From positions 1-64,000 of the forward strand of contig DF237090.1 in the NCBI GenBank assembly GCA_000708835.1: a stretch of 64,000 nt of DNA. Direction: 5' to 3'. The position numbers and the translations under genes are program-made. The notes under the pieces were generated by a model that saw only the letters and a program-made list of their open reading frames with translations, was not told the origin of the DNA and ran no database searches. Below are positions 1-12,800 of this stretch, one piece after another. Position 1 is the first letter of the stretch, and the number at the start of each line of letters is the position of its first letter. Origin of the DNA: Klebsormidium nitens (Eukaryota > Streptophyta > Klebsormidiophyceae > Klebsormidiales > Klebsormidiaceae).

Positions 1-1146
1 ATGACCATGCTCCGATGAAAACGATACCGACCGTCCCGCCAATTTCACAAGCGTTAAAGAAATAAGTTGGGACGGTACCAGTATTTAAGTAGCGTGGCAC
101 ACCGTTTAATAAAATTTGAAGTCGTGAAACTCCAATTCGCTCGACGCCAATGGCCGAATCGCGAATGGCCTGCCCGCTTATGGCTTTTTGCCAATACGAG
201 CAGATGGCGTATGGTCGAAGCATGCCCGGTAACAAATAATTGCCCCTTGAGGACAGCCCGGTTGAGCTGAGGATTCCGGTCCGTCAAACCAGGGTCAAAC
301 TGTTCAACTTCAAAGCTCACCCAAGTCCGATCACGACCGGTTGCAAAACCTTGCCCAGACTTGAAGTCTTTCTCTGAATCGAAGTTCAAGACCCTTCGAT
401 GTTGCAGCCGTCGGGCATACCGGTAATTCGGCCAAGTTTAGAAACTATTAGCAGTGTACCGTACCAGCAAACAGCGAAATTTAATTAATTTCGTTTTTAA
501 TTAAATAATTATTTGGGCTGCCAAAGTTTTTGGAAAATGTTTTTCTTCGATGACGAAAAGATCGAATAATATCTACTGACGGTAAAGGCTGGTAATGGTT
601 GTATTTGGCAGAGGAATGCTACTTTTACGAATGTCAGAAAAATATAAAATACTCTGCCGAAATGTCAGATCGATTAGAAACTAATTATTCGGCACGCTGA
701 CCGACGAAATCAAACGTTGGTACGGTACGAGCGGCTCCAATTGAAGTTGTCCAGACCGGACTTCCCTTCGAGGGGCACGGCCTCTCCGACCCGTCGGGCC
801 CATATCCTTCACGCCCTGTCTAGTTTTACCGCTGAAGTCAAGTCGTTTGCATTGTTTGGATTTCTGATTCATATTTCTAAATTCTACAACTTAGAAAAGA
901 TCAATGCATCAGACGTGTGATTCGTGATTCTGAGTGAAGTCATGTGAACTTTATGCAAGCTCTGAGCTGATGCAGCACATTCGATTTTCTACCAGAAAGC
1001 TGTCTCTTGCCCCTCGTTGACAACTGCATTGTTTCTGAAAACTACCTTATTTAAACACGTTCAGGTGTCTTTCAGAGGCGAATGTCAGAGGGGAAGATGC
1101 TGTATGTTGCTGGGAGATCAGCCGAGGGTGTAGCAATGAAAGACAC
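1..1146. other. Intergenic, upstream of sorting nexin gene
   Basis: AT-rich DNA with only short overlapping ORFs on both strands and no recognisable protein. It presumably holds the promoter and 5' UTR of the sorting nexin gene. I see no clear TATA element, repeat or RNA gene in it. Confidence 0.6.
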
Positions 1147-4100
1147 ATGGCTCCAGGAGCTGATGCTAGCGGCCGGTATGATCTCCTGTGCCTCTCCAGT
1201 ACGGGTCCAGACCTGGCTGGAGACATGAGGCCAGCTTTCAAAGGGGCCAGAGGGCCCAGTCATCCTATCCTGGCCCAGGAGCATATCATGAGGGCCAAGA
1301 TGACATTCGAGCGGATGACCAGGTTTATGTCATTCCGGAATGTCAGGGTCTGGGAGGACCTCCACCAGGAGATAAGCCAGCGCACGCTCGCTGTCGTCCT
1401 GGCGGGGATTGCGCTTGCTTATGGACTCTCATGTAAGTATGTTTTGCAGAGGAACATACAGGCTATGGCAGAATTTGACGTCTCTTCACAATTGGTCACT
1501 TGCTCCTAGTAGTAAAAGTTGCAGGACCCGCCTGAGTTGCTTATGCTGGAAACCAGGGGGGAAGCAGTTCCTTCAAATTGCTGAAAGTGCCACCACTTTC
1601 TTGAGCAACGACCTGCTTGTCGCCAAAAAGCTGACCTCCATATCTGAAGCCCAGACATCTCATGCAGGGCTCTATGTGAAGGGCCGACCTCTGCTTCGTT
1701 AAAATGTTACAAAAGGAACTACCATATGCTGACCTGATATACTCTCGACTTTCCAGTGACAAGCGCATCGATGTGGGCGAACCTCCCAGTTGCGTTTGTC
1801 ATTCTCCTCTTACTACGCCGCCTGAGCTTCAACTACGAGATTCGCTGGAGCCCCGACTACCACCCGGACTGCTGCATCCACAACCAGTGGCCTGTCGTGC
1901 ACCAATTGGCGCCTGATGGCCCTCTACTTTCCTTTGACCTGCAAAAGCATCCCAAGCGGTTGGGAAACTGGAAAGTGGGAATCAACGCACCTGCCGTTGA
2001 GGCGGCAGTCGACGCACTGACAAAGGCAATTGTCAAGGAGTGGGTGACCAATTTGTGGTACCGGCTTGTGACTCCGGACGAGGTTAGGCCCTCATCGTTT
2101 TACCTCTTTCTGGAAGTAGATTCCTTCCAAGTTGACAAGCAACTTGCGACAGAGTGGTGCTTTCTACATCATGGGCAGATTATATTTTCCCCCCTTCACT
2201 AACCCCTGCTTGTGACCTAACGAGGTGGGAGAATCGAGATTCAGATGATTCTTGTGACCTGGTTCAAGCCAGCTTCTTTAGAGCTTAGATTTGTCCCAAA
2301 GTTTGCCTAGAGTTTAACGAAGGGCCTCCAAGTCCATTCTGTACTGGTGGTTCCTGGTATGTAACGCACTAAGCTTTGTAAGGCCCGGCACCTGTTTGAC
2401 CTAAAGTTTGAAATATGATTTACTTCATTGTCTCGGCCCCAGCCTTCTTGAGAGGCTGGGGCCGAGGTCGCAATGAGGCTGAGGCCAAAGGTCATCAGCT
2501 TCTCAATACTGTCTTATATCTGTCTTCCTGTTACTGTTGATTCTTCGTTCAGACTGCATAAATGCAACAGGGATGTAGGAGCGCACACTTCCTCAGGATG
2601 ACAAGGTTTGAGTCTCTCTGAGCAAGCGTGCTCGTAAGTCTGCCTCTAAACCACATGCCCAAGACAGAACTCCGGATTCCAGCGGTTCTCCTTCCACATG
2701 CCTCTGATGAGCAGAGATGACTAACCCGCACTTTTTTGCAGGACTTTCCCGAAGAACTGCGTCTCCTGCTCAACCGCGCCATCGCCGAAATTGCTGTACG
2801 CATCCGCAAGGCCAACCTGGTCAACCTGCTAACCCGCGACCTGGTTAACCTGTTCGGCCACCACCTTGAGCTCTACCGCCGGGCACGCGACCACGTCGGA
2901 CGCGATGTTTTGGACAGACTCAGTGCGTCCGAACAGGACGAGCGCCTTCGCCAAGCGATGCTGCGCTTGGGGGCGTTGCATGTGGCCTTAACCTCGGCTC
3001 CCGCAGAGTACCGTGTGCTGCGGAGACTCATGGGGGGCGTGGTGACGTCAGCCCTGAGGTCGGACGAGGTGCAATGCAGGCTCGTGCGCGTGATAGCGAG
3101 AGAGATCCTGGCGAGTGCGGTCATGCGGCCGCTCATGAGCCTATTCACCCCGGCACTGATCAACGACTTGATCTTGTCAAGCATTCCGGACCCGAAAAAG
3201 CCGGCGAAGGAGGGCGAAACGGCGCCCCCCGAGAGCGAGGCGAGCAGCCGAAGGCCGAGCGGGGTACACGAGGAAGGAGGGGTGGCGGAACACAAGCCTG
3301 TCCCCCCTCCTGCGCCCTCGTTCGGCGCAGAGGACTTGGCAAAGTTTGAGAAGCGAAAGACGGCACTGGCGGCAGAGCACTGGGATCAGATGTGGGTGGG
3401 GGCGAAAGGAAAGCGGCAGCGCGCACTGGCGGAAGAACGAGAACGGCGCGCAAGGGAAGCTGCGGCGCTGGGGGGGGTGACGTCGAGTGCAGGGGAGGGG
3501 GTCGGGGAGAGGGGGTCGAAGTGGGGGGACATGAGCCCCCTGGCGAGCAGCACGACTAGTTTGAATACTTTCGAGGGGGAGGAAGCGTCCCCCCCCGGGA
3601 GAGCCGAGTCAGTTCCGGGCGTGGTTTCGGATCTTCTCTTGGACTCGCAAAGCCCCAGCGAGCCTGTCGTGCCCGGCATCGGTTGGGAATCGGACGGCTG
3701 GGAGGATCCTGTTTCTACTCCGACGGCCCCGGGTGCGACAGCAGGAGTCGCAGCAAGTGCGCCGGAGCTTGGTGGCGTGACCCGCGCGTTGGAAGTTAGA
3801 GTTTCTAGTGAGCTGGGCGCAGCCTCTAGCCGGTTGCCGAAAAAGGAAACGACAGATAGATCTAGTGCTCGGAAGTCGGTCGGGCTAGCAAAACTAGATG
3901 CCAATTGGATGGGGCTTGATGCGCCCCACCGAGAGGGGACCGCAAGTGCCCCGAAAACGCCTCTGCTATCCACACGGAGTGAGGGGGTGGTTTTTGCAGC
4001 CAACCTGCCCCCCCTCTCGACCCGCAGCGAGAACGGGGACCGCACATGGGAGAAGAGGGGGGCAAGCAGCAGCTGGAACGAGGCCTTGGAGGACCCCCCC

Positions 4101-7100
4101 GCCAGGCGCCACCGGCGGAGCCTTAGCGGGGGGTTCGAGAGCCTTGCAACCGACGAAGCGTGGGGTGACGTCGACGCTGACGTCAGCAAGGCGCGCCGGC
4201 GCGGCAGCTTCGAGGAACCCCCACGGGGGGGGTTGCTGAGGAGGACGTCGAGCGAGCGGCTGTGGGAGGTCGCGGGGGAGAGTGCGCCGGTGTCGCCGGA
4301 CGCAAGCGGTGTGCTACCGGCAGGGGGGTGGAACCGGGTTCTGGGGAGGGTGGTCGGGGCCAAAATGGAGGAGAGCGGGGGGAAGGCGTTTGCGGTGTAT
4401 ACGATTGCGGTGGCTGACTCGGACAGGAGCTCATGGCTGGTCCAACGAAGGTGCGAACATCGTACTTTTTGCATCGAAGTTCCTGGTACAGTCCTTTGTG
4501 AAAATGATGTCACAAAAGGTTGTGCTCGCAGGGAGCTTTCTTATCTTCAAGCATCCGTGACAGCGTCGTGTTTTCTCAGTCAGTGTCCTCGAGCATCACG
4601 CTTCTCGAACATTTTCGGCGATCGAGTGCCGACTTGAAGTCCTAGACCCAACCCGAGTTGCCGCATGTAAAGAACTCTTTCGTCGTCCTTTCTGAAGGTA
4701 TCTCTTGAGCGCCAAATGTCGTCGTCGAAACTCACGCAGTTCTTTGAGGGCGGTGGCTCCACCCGCCCGCTCATTTTCCAATAAATTCATTGCAACACGA
4801 ATGTTTCTTCATCTCCGCACGGATAGCGGGTGCTCCTGTTTTCCTAGATATTACAACTCTCGTCTTGCTTCAACCCTGCATGACAGCGGGTGTTTCTTTC
4901 TTCCTAGGTACCGCAATTTCGAGGCGCTGCACCGGCGCCTGAAGGACCTGCCCCAGTACAAGCTGAAGCTGCCCCCCAAGCGCTTCCTAGGGCCCAATCT
5001 AGACGGCAGCTTCGTCCTGGAGCGCCGCGCGCAGCTCGACAAGTACCTGCAGGACCTGCTGGCCGTACCCAGCGTCGCTGAGAGCCACGAAGTGTGGGAC
5101 TTTCTGAGCGCAGACTCACACGTGAGTTCGTAGATCTTCTATGGGTCCCAAAACCTTTGGTGGATCATTCAGTTGAGAATTATGTACAGTATCTTACTCA
5201 CGTCAGCGATGAACGCATGAAGGGCCTGATTGATTTTCAGTATGATGTCAGTTTCAGGCAGTGAAGCCGGATCAATTGAGTGTTGCAACTCGTGCATGCT
5301 TCGACCTATTCCTCTTATCCCCTGCTACCAATTGTGGTCTGCTTTGACGTCCTTGGCACATGCTGCTCTCCGGTTCTCTGTGCGTTCTATATATTTAGGC
5401 ACTCCTGAGCCAATATATCCACCAGTTCTCACAGTGATTCAAATTTGCAGGCATACGGCTACGGGCACTCGTCCTCCATGATCAAGACGCTCGCAGGCAA
5501 CGTGGACGACGTGGTCGACACGATGTTCCGCCGGCTTAACGAAGTTTCGGACGAGTTACAGGGCGCGCTAACCAAGGGGTTGAAGAAAGCGCCCACGTTA
5601 AACGACACGCTCTCGAAGCAGAAAACGCTGCCAAAGCAGCCGGGCCTCGTCGAAGTCGCGATGGCGGACCAGGCTTACCGGGGGGGCGGGGTAGATGACG
5701 CCTTTGTGGAGGTGCGGGAGTTCGATGACGGCGCAGGGGGGTACAATAGGCAGGCGGCCAAGGGGGGAGGTTCGGGAAGGGCGGCAAACAGGGACGGGTT
5801 GCTTAGCGTTCAGCCCGACACGCCTGCTTCCGAGGGAGGGGGGACGCGCGACGGGCTAAGATCGCAATCGAGCGTTGACAGCGGCTTTTCGGTCGATTCC
5901 GCACAACCACGGCGGGGGGATGCCCCCGGAAAGAATGTCCGCAGGGACGCGCCGACGATCGTGGAAGAGCGGGAGGGATCGGCCTCAGCCACGGGGGAGG
6001 AGTCGGAGGATGACGAGGAGGGGATCCCCCTGCCGCAGGAGTGGCACGCGAGCAAGCTGAGCGGGCCGCTGCTGAATCTGGTGGACAACGTGTTCAAGCT
6101 GCAGCAGTACGGCTGGCTGAGAAGACAGGTGAGGCGGACGTCAAAACCGCTGACGTCATAACGTAAGGTTGACAATACGGGGGATATAGGCGAGTGTCAG
6201 ACGCGTTGTTCCCTTTGTACAAGCCAAGGTCGGAGGCGTTAAGGTTGCGCCGTAATTGGGGCTTACTGATTTAGAGTGAAGTTGAGGCTACGTGGCTAAT
6301 ATTTATCCTTAAGATTTTTTCGAGAAGAAATCCGCTGGAAGAAGCTACATACAAATTTTGGGATAGTGTCCTCTATTTCGTTCTGCCTCGCCTACTGCCT
6401 GTTTAAGTTTGAGCAACATTGAATCCTTTGTAGGAACACTGTCCCTAATCTGCAAGCACTACAGCTTCGAAGAAAACGATTAAATGGCTTCGGATTTGGT
6501 GACTGCTGCCCTAAGTTTCAAGTTGCAAAGCACGAATCTCTGAACTTCGTACCTGGATCCTCACTTTCTTTGCGGTGTCTCCCCTGTATTAAAACAAATA
6601 TTTAATGCACCTGATTGGCTCAACGCTCTGCCTCCGCAGGTGGTTTGGATGGCGCGCCAGATTCTTGAGATTGGCCTGGGTGACGCCATCGATGACTTCA
6701 TCCTGACCCAGATCCAGTGGATCCGTCAGCCCGAGGTCGTCGCCGCAGCGGTGGACGGCGTCCGGAGCCTCCTCTGGCCCAGCGGAATCTGGTTCGCCAA
6801 CCAACCGGAATCTGCCACGTGGCAGCAGCCGCCAGTCAAAAAGCCCACGGATGCACGGCAGCCCGAGGTCGTGCGGCCTGCAAAAGCTGCCGCAGAGCAC
6901 GTAAGGGCGGCTGCGAAAGAAAGCGATCCGTCGCGGCATGTACATAAGGGGGCGGGGAACGGGCGCGCGGATGCGGGCGGGGTGAAGACACCAAGTGTAA
7001 ATAGCGAGGGGGAGATCGAGTGGGATTGGCACCCCCGCCGGCCGCAGCTGAGCTTCGAGGAACGGCTGGAGGCGGCGCGGAAGGCCGCGCTGGTTCGAGA

Positions 7101-8277
7101 GATCTTCTTAGGTGAGGCAGCGGATCCGACGTCTTTCTTGATCTGCCTCTAGTCTAGGTGGGCAGCCGAATGTTATGCTGAATATCTGTAAGTACTCGTC
7201 TTGCTTTTGTCCCATGACCCGTGCCGATTGGTGAAGGCGTTGTGAAGGTGCAAGAAAGACGGTTTCAAAAGCGGTGCCGTTAAGATGCGCCTGGAGCAGG
7301 GAACTGAACGGTGATACGAAAGCGTGTAAGCACTATACGACGACATTTGTGAAGCCCCGGGCCAAAGCGGCTGGGTGCATGATCAGTATTGCCATGTGAA
7401 AGCTTTAGGGGCACTTAACCGGATTTCCCCCATCGAAGAGCGGTCTTGGTTTGGTTTCGTTTATTTATGAAATGTCCTCACAGAAGTTCATCTCGGTGTC
7501 TTTCGGTGTTCATTGAGTACGTCCGTTTGTCGACCGTTTCTTCTTCCCTGAACACCAAGTGTTCAGGCACACACTTGCCAAAACGGAGCATACAGAGTAT
7601 CTGCTCCATGCAGGCTTCGTGTCTCAATTTCCTGTCTAATTAACGGCTGCATGCGATCTTTGTGCAGACCGGGCCCCCGCTGCCCTTGTCAGCCTCATAG
7701 GGTCCAAACAGTACAAGAAATGCGCTCGGGACGTGTACAACTTCATCCAGGTAGGCAGAAGATTCACCTGAAGCAGGAGGTGGTTGCTTAATCAGGACCT
7801 CAGTCGGGACCGAAATCAGGACCTCCCAGTCCGGCGATGAGTGGAAGAACGTTGCACGTGCTGCCCTTTGCAGTTTCCACTTAATGTGGTGTTAGCAGCC
7901 TTCCTGAAACCTAAAAAGGTCCCTTGCAGGATGTGGTTGGTTAATCTTGCATGACGACTTTGGAGTGTACAGTGTCCGCTTCGAGCCGCAGGACTTCAAC
8001 GTTTTCTTGGGACGTTTCCTTGTGGATTCGAGCTTGGATGATTCAGTAACTACTCTTGTTACTCTGTTGGCTTCGTGCTCTATGTCTTGCATAAGATTGT
8101 CTCTGCTTGACGCCTCAACTGTTAACTGTTAGCTTCTAAATCCTTCTTTTTGCTATGCAGTCTCCAATCTGCGTGAAGCAACTGGCTTACGGCGTGTTGG
8201 AGCTCCTCATTGAGGCCACATTTCCGGAGTTACAAGCCTTGGTCCAAGACGTTAGGACGAACGGAGCCTCAAGATGA
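1147..8277 (+). CDS. PXA-PX-Nexin_C sorting nexin, 8 exons
   Basis: Predicted membrane-anchored sorting nexin (SNX13/14/25 type without RGS) acting in endosomal or ER-contact lipid traffic. Exons: 1147-1432, 1757-2082, 2742-4450, 4908-5121, 5451-6128, 6640-7111, 7668-7750, 8161-8277; phase is kept at all seven introns. In-frame ATGs lie at 1147 and 1288; I favour 1288 (1247 aa) because homologues begin just before the first hydrophobic helix. Numbered from 1288: two hydrophobic segments at about 24-68, PXA about 100-305 (runs through WYRLVTPDE into DFPEELRLLLNRA), a low-complexity Ser/Gly/Pro linker about 310-685, PX about 687-798 (YRNFEALHRRL, then LPPKRFLG), a second disordered stretch, then Nexin_C from about 1025 (ARQILEIGLGDAIDDFILTQ) to the end. 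The PX domain is split by intron 3. Domain calls are from remembered family patterns; the exact substrate lipid is unknown. Confidence 0.9.
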
Positions 8278-9802
8278 AGTCAAAGGTTGCAAGCTTCCTG
8301 GGCCCGAGTACACTCTCAGTAAGCTTGCTAAGTTAGACACGAAAGAATATATTTAGTGTTTTGGTAATCTGGTAACTGTCGCTTTCGAATTGTTTCGGCG
8401 CTATTGCATACCATTACTGTAGATTTAATGTGCTCGCTACAATAGTGAATTATACTTACTCAGCTAGAAAATTATTGCTCGAACCGGAGTTTCCTGTTAG
8501 ACTGGTGTGGCATACGTCCAATGCCGCTTAAATATCGGCTAGTTCGATGGTCAATTTCAATCCGAGCATTGCCTTAAAGTCGTGAAAGCTTGAAGCCTAA
8601 GCTGATGCGGTCGCAACCGATGATTATGAAAGTTCAGCAGGAGCAGGCTTATCTACCAGGCTACGCAGATGATGGCGGTTGCTCAGCCAACCGCATCACT
8701 TGCGCCCAATGACCAGATATAGTGCTGCAGCGCGGGGCACTATATAGGGTGCATTGATGAACGAAAGCCCCGCGCCATCTTTTGAGCTCGCACAGCTTTC
8801 AAAGCTGCGCGCAGCAGCAGGCCAAAGTTGCTTGCTGTACATTCACAATACCGGGCAGCTTCGAGAAGATGTCAAAGGACCTGAGAGTATAGGTGGTACT
8901 ACGGTACTGGGGTCGGTAAGAGAAGGCCCGTCTTGTGCACGAACAGAGCGATTGATGCACGATGGTTGCTGCTCTCCGGCTAGTCCGGCTAGTCCGGCTA
9001 GCTAGGTAGTACTTAGGTAGTACCGGCTAGTAGTACCGGTAGGTCCTAGGTCCTAGATCCTATCCTCCACAATTTAACTTCCAAGGCACCGCGACGTTTC
9101 GATCAAGTTCATGACGCGACGATTCAAGTTTCCCGGGAGTCTTGGACCACCCTCCTGAGGACTCAAGTTGGGGCCCGGATAAAGAAGCCCGAGATCCGGT
9201 GGGCTGTACCGGTCGACTAATCCAGGACTCTTCAGCTACCGGTGTCAACCTACCGATGACTTCTGTCGGACCGGAGGGGAGAATGTGACCTGTGAGAGAC
9301 CGGGTACTTGCACCACGTGGTAGCGTATGTGAAACACAGCTGAGTGCTCAGTGCATCATGATGCCATGGCATTGGAAGCGCGTCAATTTGCGAAGCTAGA
9401 ACTCGGAACTTGGAAGCAATGGCGGCCGCTTTCAGAAGTGACAGCCGCTTGGGTCCTGAGGCTGATTAAGCTTACACTTCTGCGAAAGCAAGGATGTCAA
9501 CACCGTTGGCTGTGCCCACATCCTTTGTGCATTGTTTAAGGACAGAACTGCAACAGAAATGTAGCAACTGAGCAACTGAGGTAGAGGCGACGGGACCTGT
9601 TGTAACCTTGGAGCACACAAATCTACTCGCTTCGTATCATTCAGCAAGCCCTTTGTATGTACCTTTGCAAAAAGCATTTGGTTAGCTCTGAAAATTGAAA
9701 ATCTTCAAAAAGCGTTAAAGAACAACTTGGGATAAACGCATTTGACAGTATGGTTGGAATTGGAAACTCCAGGGTTGCAGCATCCTGCTAGCCAGGACAG
9801 CA
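8278..9802. other. Intergenic, 1.5 kb
   Basis: No supported gene. It includes a tandem-repeat patch near 8976-9060. A TATA-like CTATATAG sits near 8740 just upstream of an 83-codon ORF (8754-9005), but that ORF ends inside the tandem repeat and resembles nothing I know. The segment should contain the 3' UTR of the sorting nexin gene and the promoter of the next gene. Confidence 0.55.
8976..9060. repeat. Short tandem repeat patch
   Basis: Three copies of a 9-bp unit CTAGTCCGG are followed by degenerate relatives built from GGTAGTAC, CCGGCTAG and GGTCCTAG words up to about 9060. It lies in intergenic DNA. It looks like replication-slippage sequence with no coding role. Confidence 0.8.
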
Positions 9803-12800
9803 ATGGCGGCCGCTGCTCTCCGGGCAGCGGTGAGGCAGCTGTTTCAGCCGCACATCAAGCTGCAAACCTCGGCTGGCAATGCGGTCTTCCTTAACCCCGC
9901 CCTCGTCAACCCAAGCTCCAGAGCTGCCGGGACGGCCAGGGCTGGGAACCTAGAAACCCTAAACCCTCTGCTGCCGAGGCTCGCATCCCTGCAGAATGGG
10001 GCCTCTGCAAAGCTAGGTTTGGCTGGGGCTGCAACCCCAGGGCACCAGTCCCTTGGGATTGCGAGGTTAGCTCGGGTTATGCTTAACTACTTTGGTGTGG
10101 GGGCAACTGCGTGGGCCGTGGGTAACGAGCTTACAGGGGGAGCAAGGACTGCTTATGCCAGGTGAGGGGGGGTAGCTTATCAATGCGCCAACCCGTACGT
10201 TGTATTGTTGGAGAGACCCACAATGCAATGGGTGCATTGCTCACCCATTGCATCGAGAAACAAATATATCTTGCTGTCACCTCCACTTGTTAGAGTGAGC
10301 ATAACAAAGATGGCCAGTAATGGAGCTGAAAGATCCCAGCCCAGCTTGAGAGTTTTCGCTGTCATTGGCGTTTGAGCACCCTTGGTTGCTGTGCAATGTT
10401 TTGAGGGCCTTATTCTTAATGTTTAGTTGCTTCTTGGATATTTGAGGCTCCCCCGCGGAGCATGGAAGCAGTCAAATACCAAACCCTGATTTTGTTCAGA
10501 AGAACCAGTTATCCACATTTTTTTGTGACAGTATTAAGCTCCAAGAATCCCAGCCTTTGTGCTGGAGTCCTTTGACAAAGGGCTCCGCCTGTTTCTTCAT
10601 TTTTCATTTTATGCGCAGCTTGAAAGGGCTTTTATCTTTTTAAGAAGGGAGATGAATCAGGGCATTTCACGACTTTGATTGCTGATTAGGACCGTTGTAG
10701 TTTCCCAAGGGCCAAGGAAGGTCATGGTTCTTCGCTTGCATTGTTTGACTATTTGCGAAGATGCATAATGCAGCATAGGGTTGAGCACACATGGTCTCCC
10801 TCTTGGTTTCATGGTGAGCTGTAAGTGCTGCTCTATCTAGCAGAGAGCAGCACTTATTGCATTTCAAGATCATACTGGCAAGTCATTCAGCTCTCGCTTC
10901 TGCAAAGAGGGTTTACCTGCAGTGTTCACTTGGTGCTTCACTCCTCTAGCAAACTTTCTGTTGAGGTCTGACCTTGTGTTCACATTATCCTTGTGCAGTG
11001 CACCAAAGCGGCACGCCCCATTGGCTGACCCCATCCCAAACCGCCCCGCTTGGCAGTCCCGCTCGGGGCCCTTCTTCCCGTCCATCCTCACAAGCTCATC
11101 CCCTTCCAAAGAGATCCAGCGCCCTCCCAGCCCCGACGCCTCCAAGGCCCCCCTACGCGAGCTCTTTGACCCAAAGCCTACGTCCTTTGAGCGCGCCACC
11201 TCGCCAGTCTTGTCATCAGCATACGACCCCAACTGGGCGCGCGCTCGGTCCCCGCCCCTAGTTGGGCTCTCCGGAGTTTGGACTGGTCCGGAAGGAGCAG
11301 GATTGCTGAAGCCTTCCCCTGTTCTCGGGGGGATTTTGGAGCCAAACGGAGCCCAGAAAGCAGCAGAGAAGGACCCACCGAACGCTGCAAAGGGTTTGAG
11401 GATCAGCGCACCGGCGCCCAACTCGCCGAGCGCGGGCCTCGGTCTGCTTATGGAGGAGCCGGCGCCATCTGCTATGGCGCCCAACATTGGGTGGGAGCTT
11501 GTAACTTCGGGGGTTAGCTGGAAGGGTGCTTCGCCAGTTGCGGGCGAGGTGGTGCCAGCTGTCAAAGACTCCGCACCAGTTGCTGGGGGATCCCCCAGGA
11601 TTGGACAGGCTGGAGATCTAGCGGGCAGCACAGGCTGGAGTCTGGTTCTTGTGGGGGACGCCTCTGAAGCCACAGGAGACAGTGAAGCAGCCAAAAAGAG
11701 CAGCGGGACCGAGGAGGTGCAAAAGGAGGGGAGTGAGGAGGGTGCGAGTTACCACTTGGGCAGTCTGGGAAGCCGACAGGTGGCAGCACAAGAGCGCGGA
11801 CAGGTGGCAGCCCGTGAGTGGTCCGAGTATGGAGGGGCTTCTCCAAATAGCACCGAAGGGGTTTCGAACATGCAGGACGCAGGTCTCAGTGCTAGCTCCT
11901 CTGTGACCGGAATAGTAAGGGGCATTGCCTGGGAAGGGGCACTGGACGATTCGGAGGGAGGCTCAAGCATTAGTTTTTCTGCAGCAACGGGCTGCAGCAC
12001 AGTTGGGCATGAGACAGTGCCCCTGAACACTGCGGAGAGTGCGCACACCAAAGAGGAGCCTGAGGCCAGTTCACGGGGGTTGCCAGTTTACTCCTTCAGC
12101 CAGTCACCAGTCCGGTCACCAGCTTGCACTCCTGCTTCTGAAGCGGGAGGGATCCCTCTGCCCGCAGCAGCGCCCAAAACACCGCCCACCGAACTGCCCG
12201 CTCAAACCCTGCGATATGCGTCCAATGCAAACACCCTCTTGGCATCTGCTGAAAAGCCTGGGGATATGCCTGTACAGAGCTTAGAAAAGGAGCGCGTCAA
12301 GATCGGAGAAGCTTTCGAAGGGGGTGCTGCTGAGAGTGGAGTGCCATTGGTTGAGGCTTCCCCTACTGAGAGTGGGTCTCTGCAAAGGAGAGTTTCTGCC
12401 CCTATCCGGATTCAACAAGGAAAGCCCGGGGGGCACGCATTCGCTGCGTCGGCACCAGCAGATAGAGCACGGCAGCCATCCAGGTAAGCTTTGAAGAAGA
12501 CTCTTTTTGACTTATTCGCTGCTCTGGAAGCTACCAAATCTGTGCCTACAAGTTGTAGTTGGCCAGAGTAGGACGTCCTGAAGCATTGGGGTTTGAGCAC
12601 CCTATTGACTTTCTAATGATCGTCAGGGAATTCATATTTGTGTCAAAGGTTGCTTAACGGCAAGGACATTGTTGAGCACAACCAAATGCAGTCGCTGATT
12701 GCTTTTGGTGCCCTTACTCCCCTTTGCTGCTACATATCAACTCTTTCGAAAGCTAGCTCTGTAAACGTGCCGCGTTAAACACAGACGTTCATTTTGTGAG

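Noticed and set aside
3386-4513. 375-codon ORF on the minus strand
   Set aside because: Exactly antisense to exon 3 of the sorting nexin; arises from the high-GC Ser/Pro/Gly-coding sequence of the real gene.
8754-9005. 83-codon ORF behind a TATA-like box
   Set aside because: C-terminus is made of the 9-bp tandem repeat, no homology recalled, and no splice or poly(A) context.
9953-9970. Telomere-like AAACCCTAAACCCT sequence
   Set aside because: Two units only, inside a coding exon of the coiled-coil gene; too short to mean an interstitial telomere.
10870-11694. 274-codon ORF on the minus strand
   Set aside because: Antisense to exon 2 of the coiled-coil protein, low-complexity composition, no domain; the plus-strand gene is supported by phase-consistent splicing.
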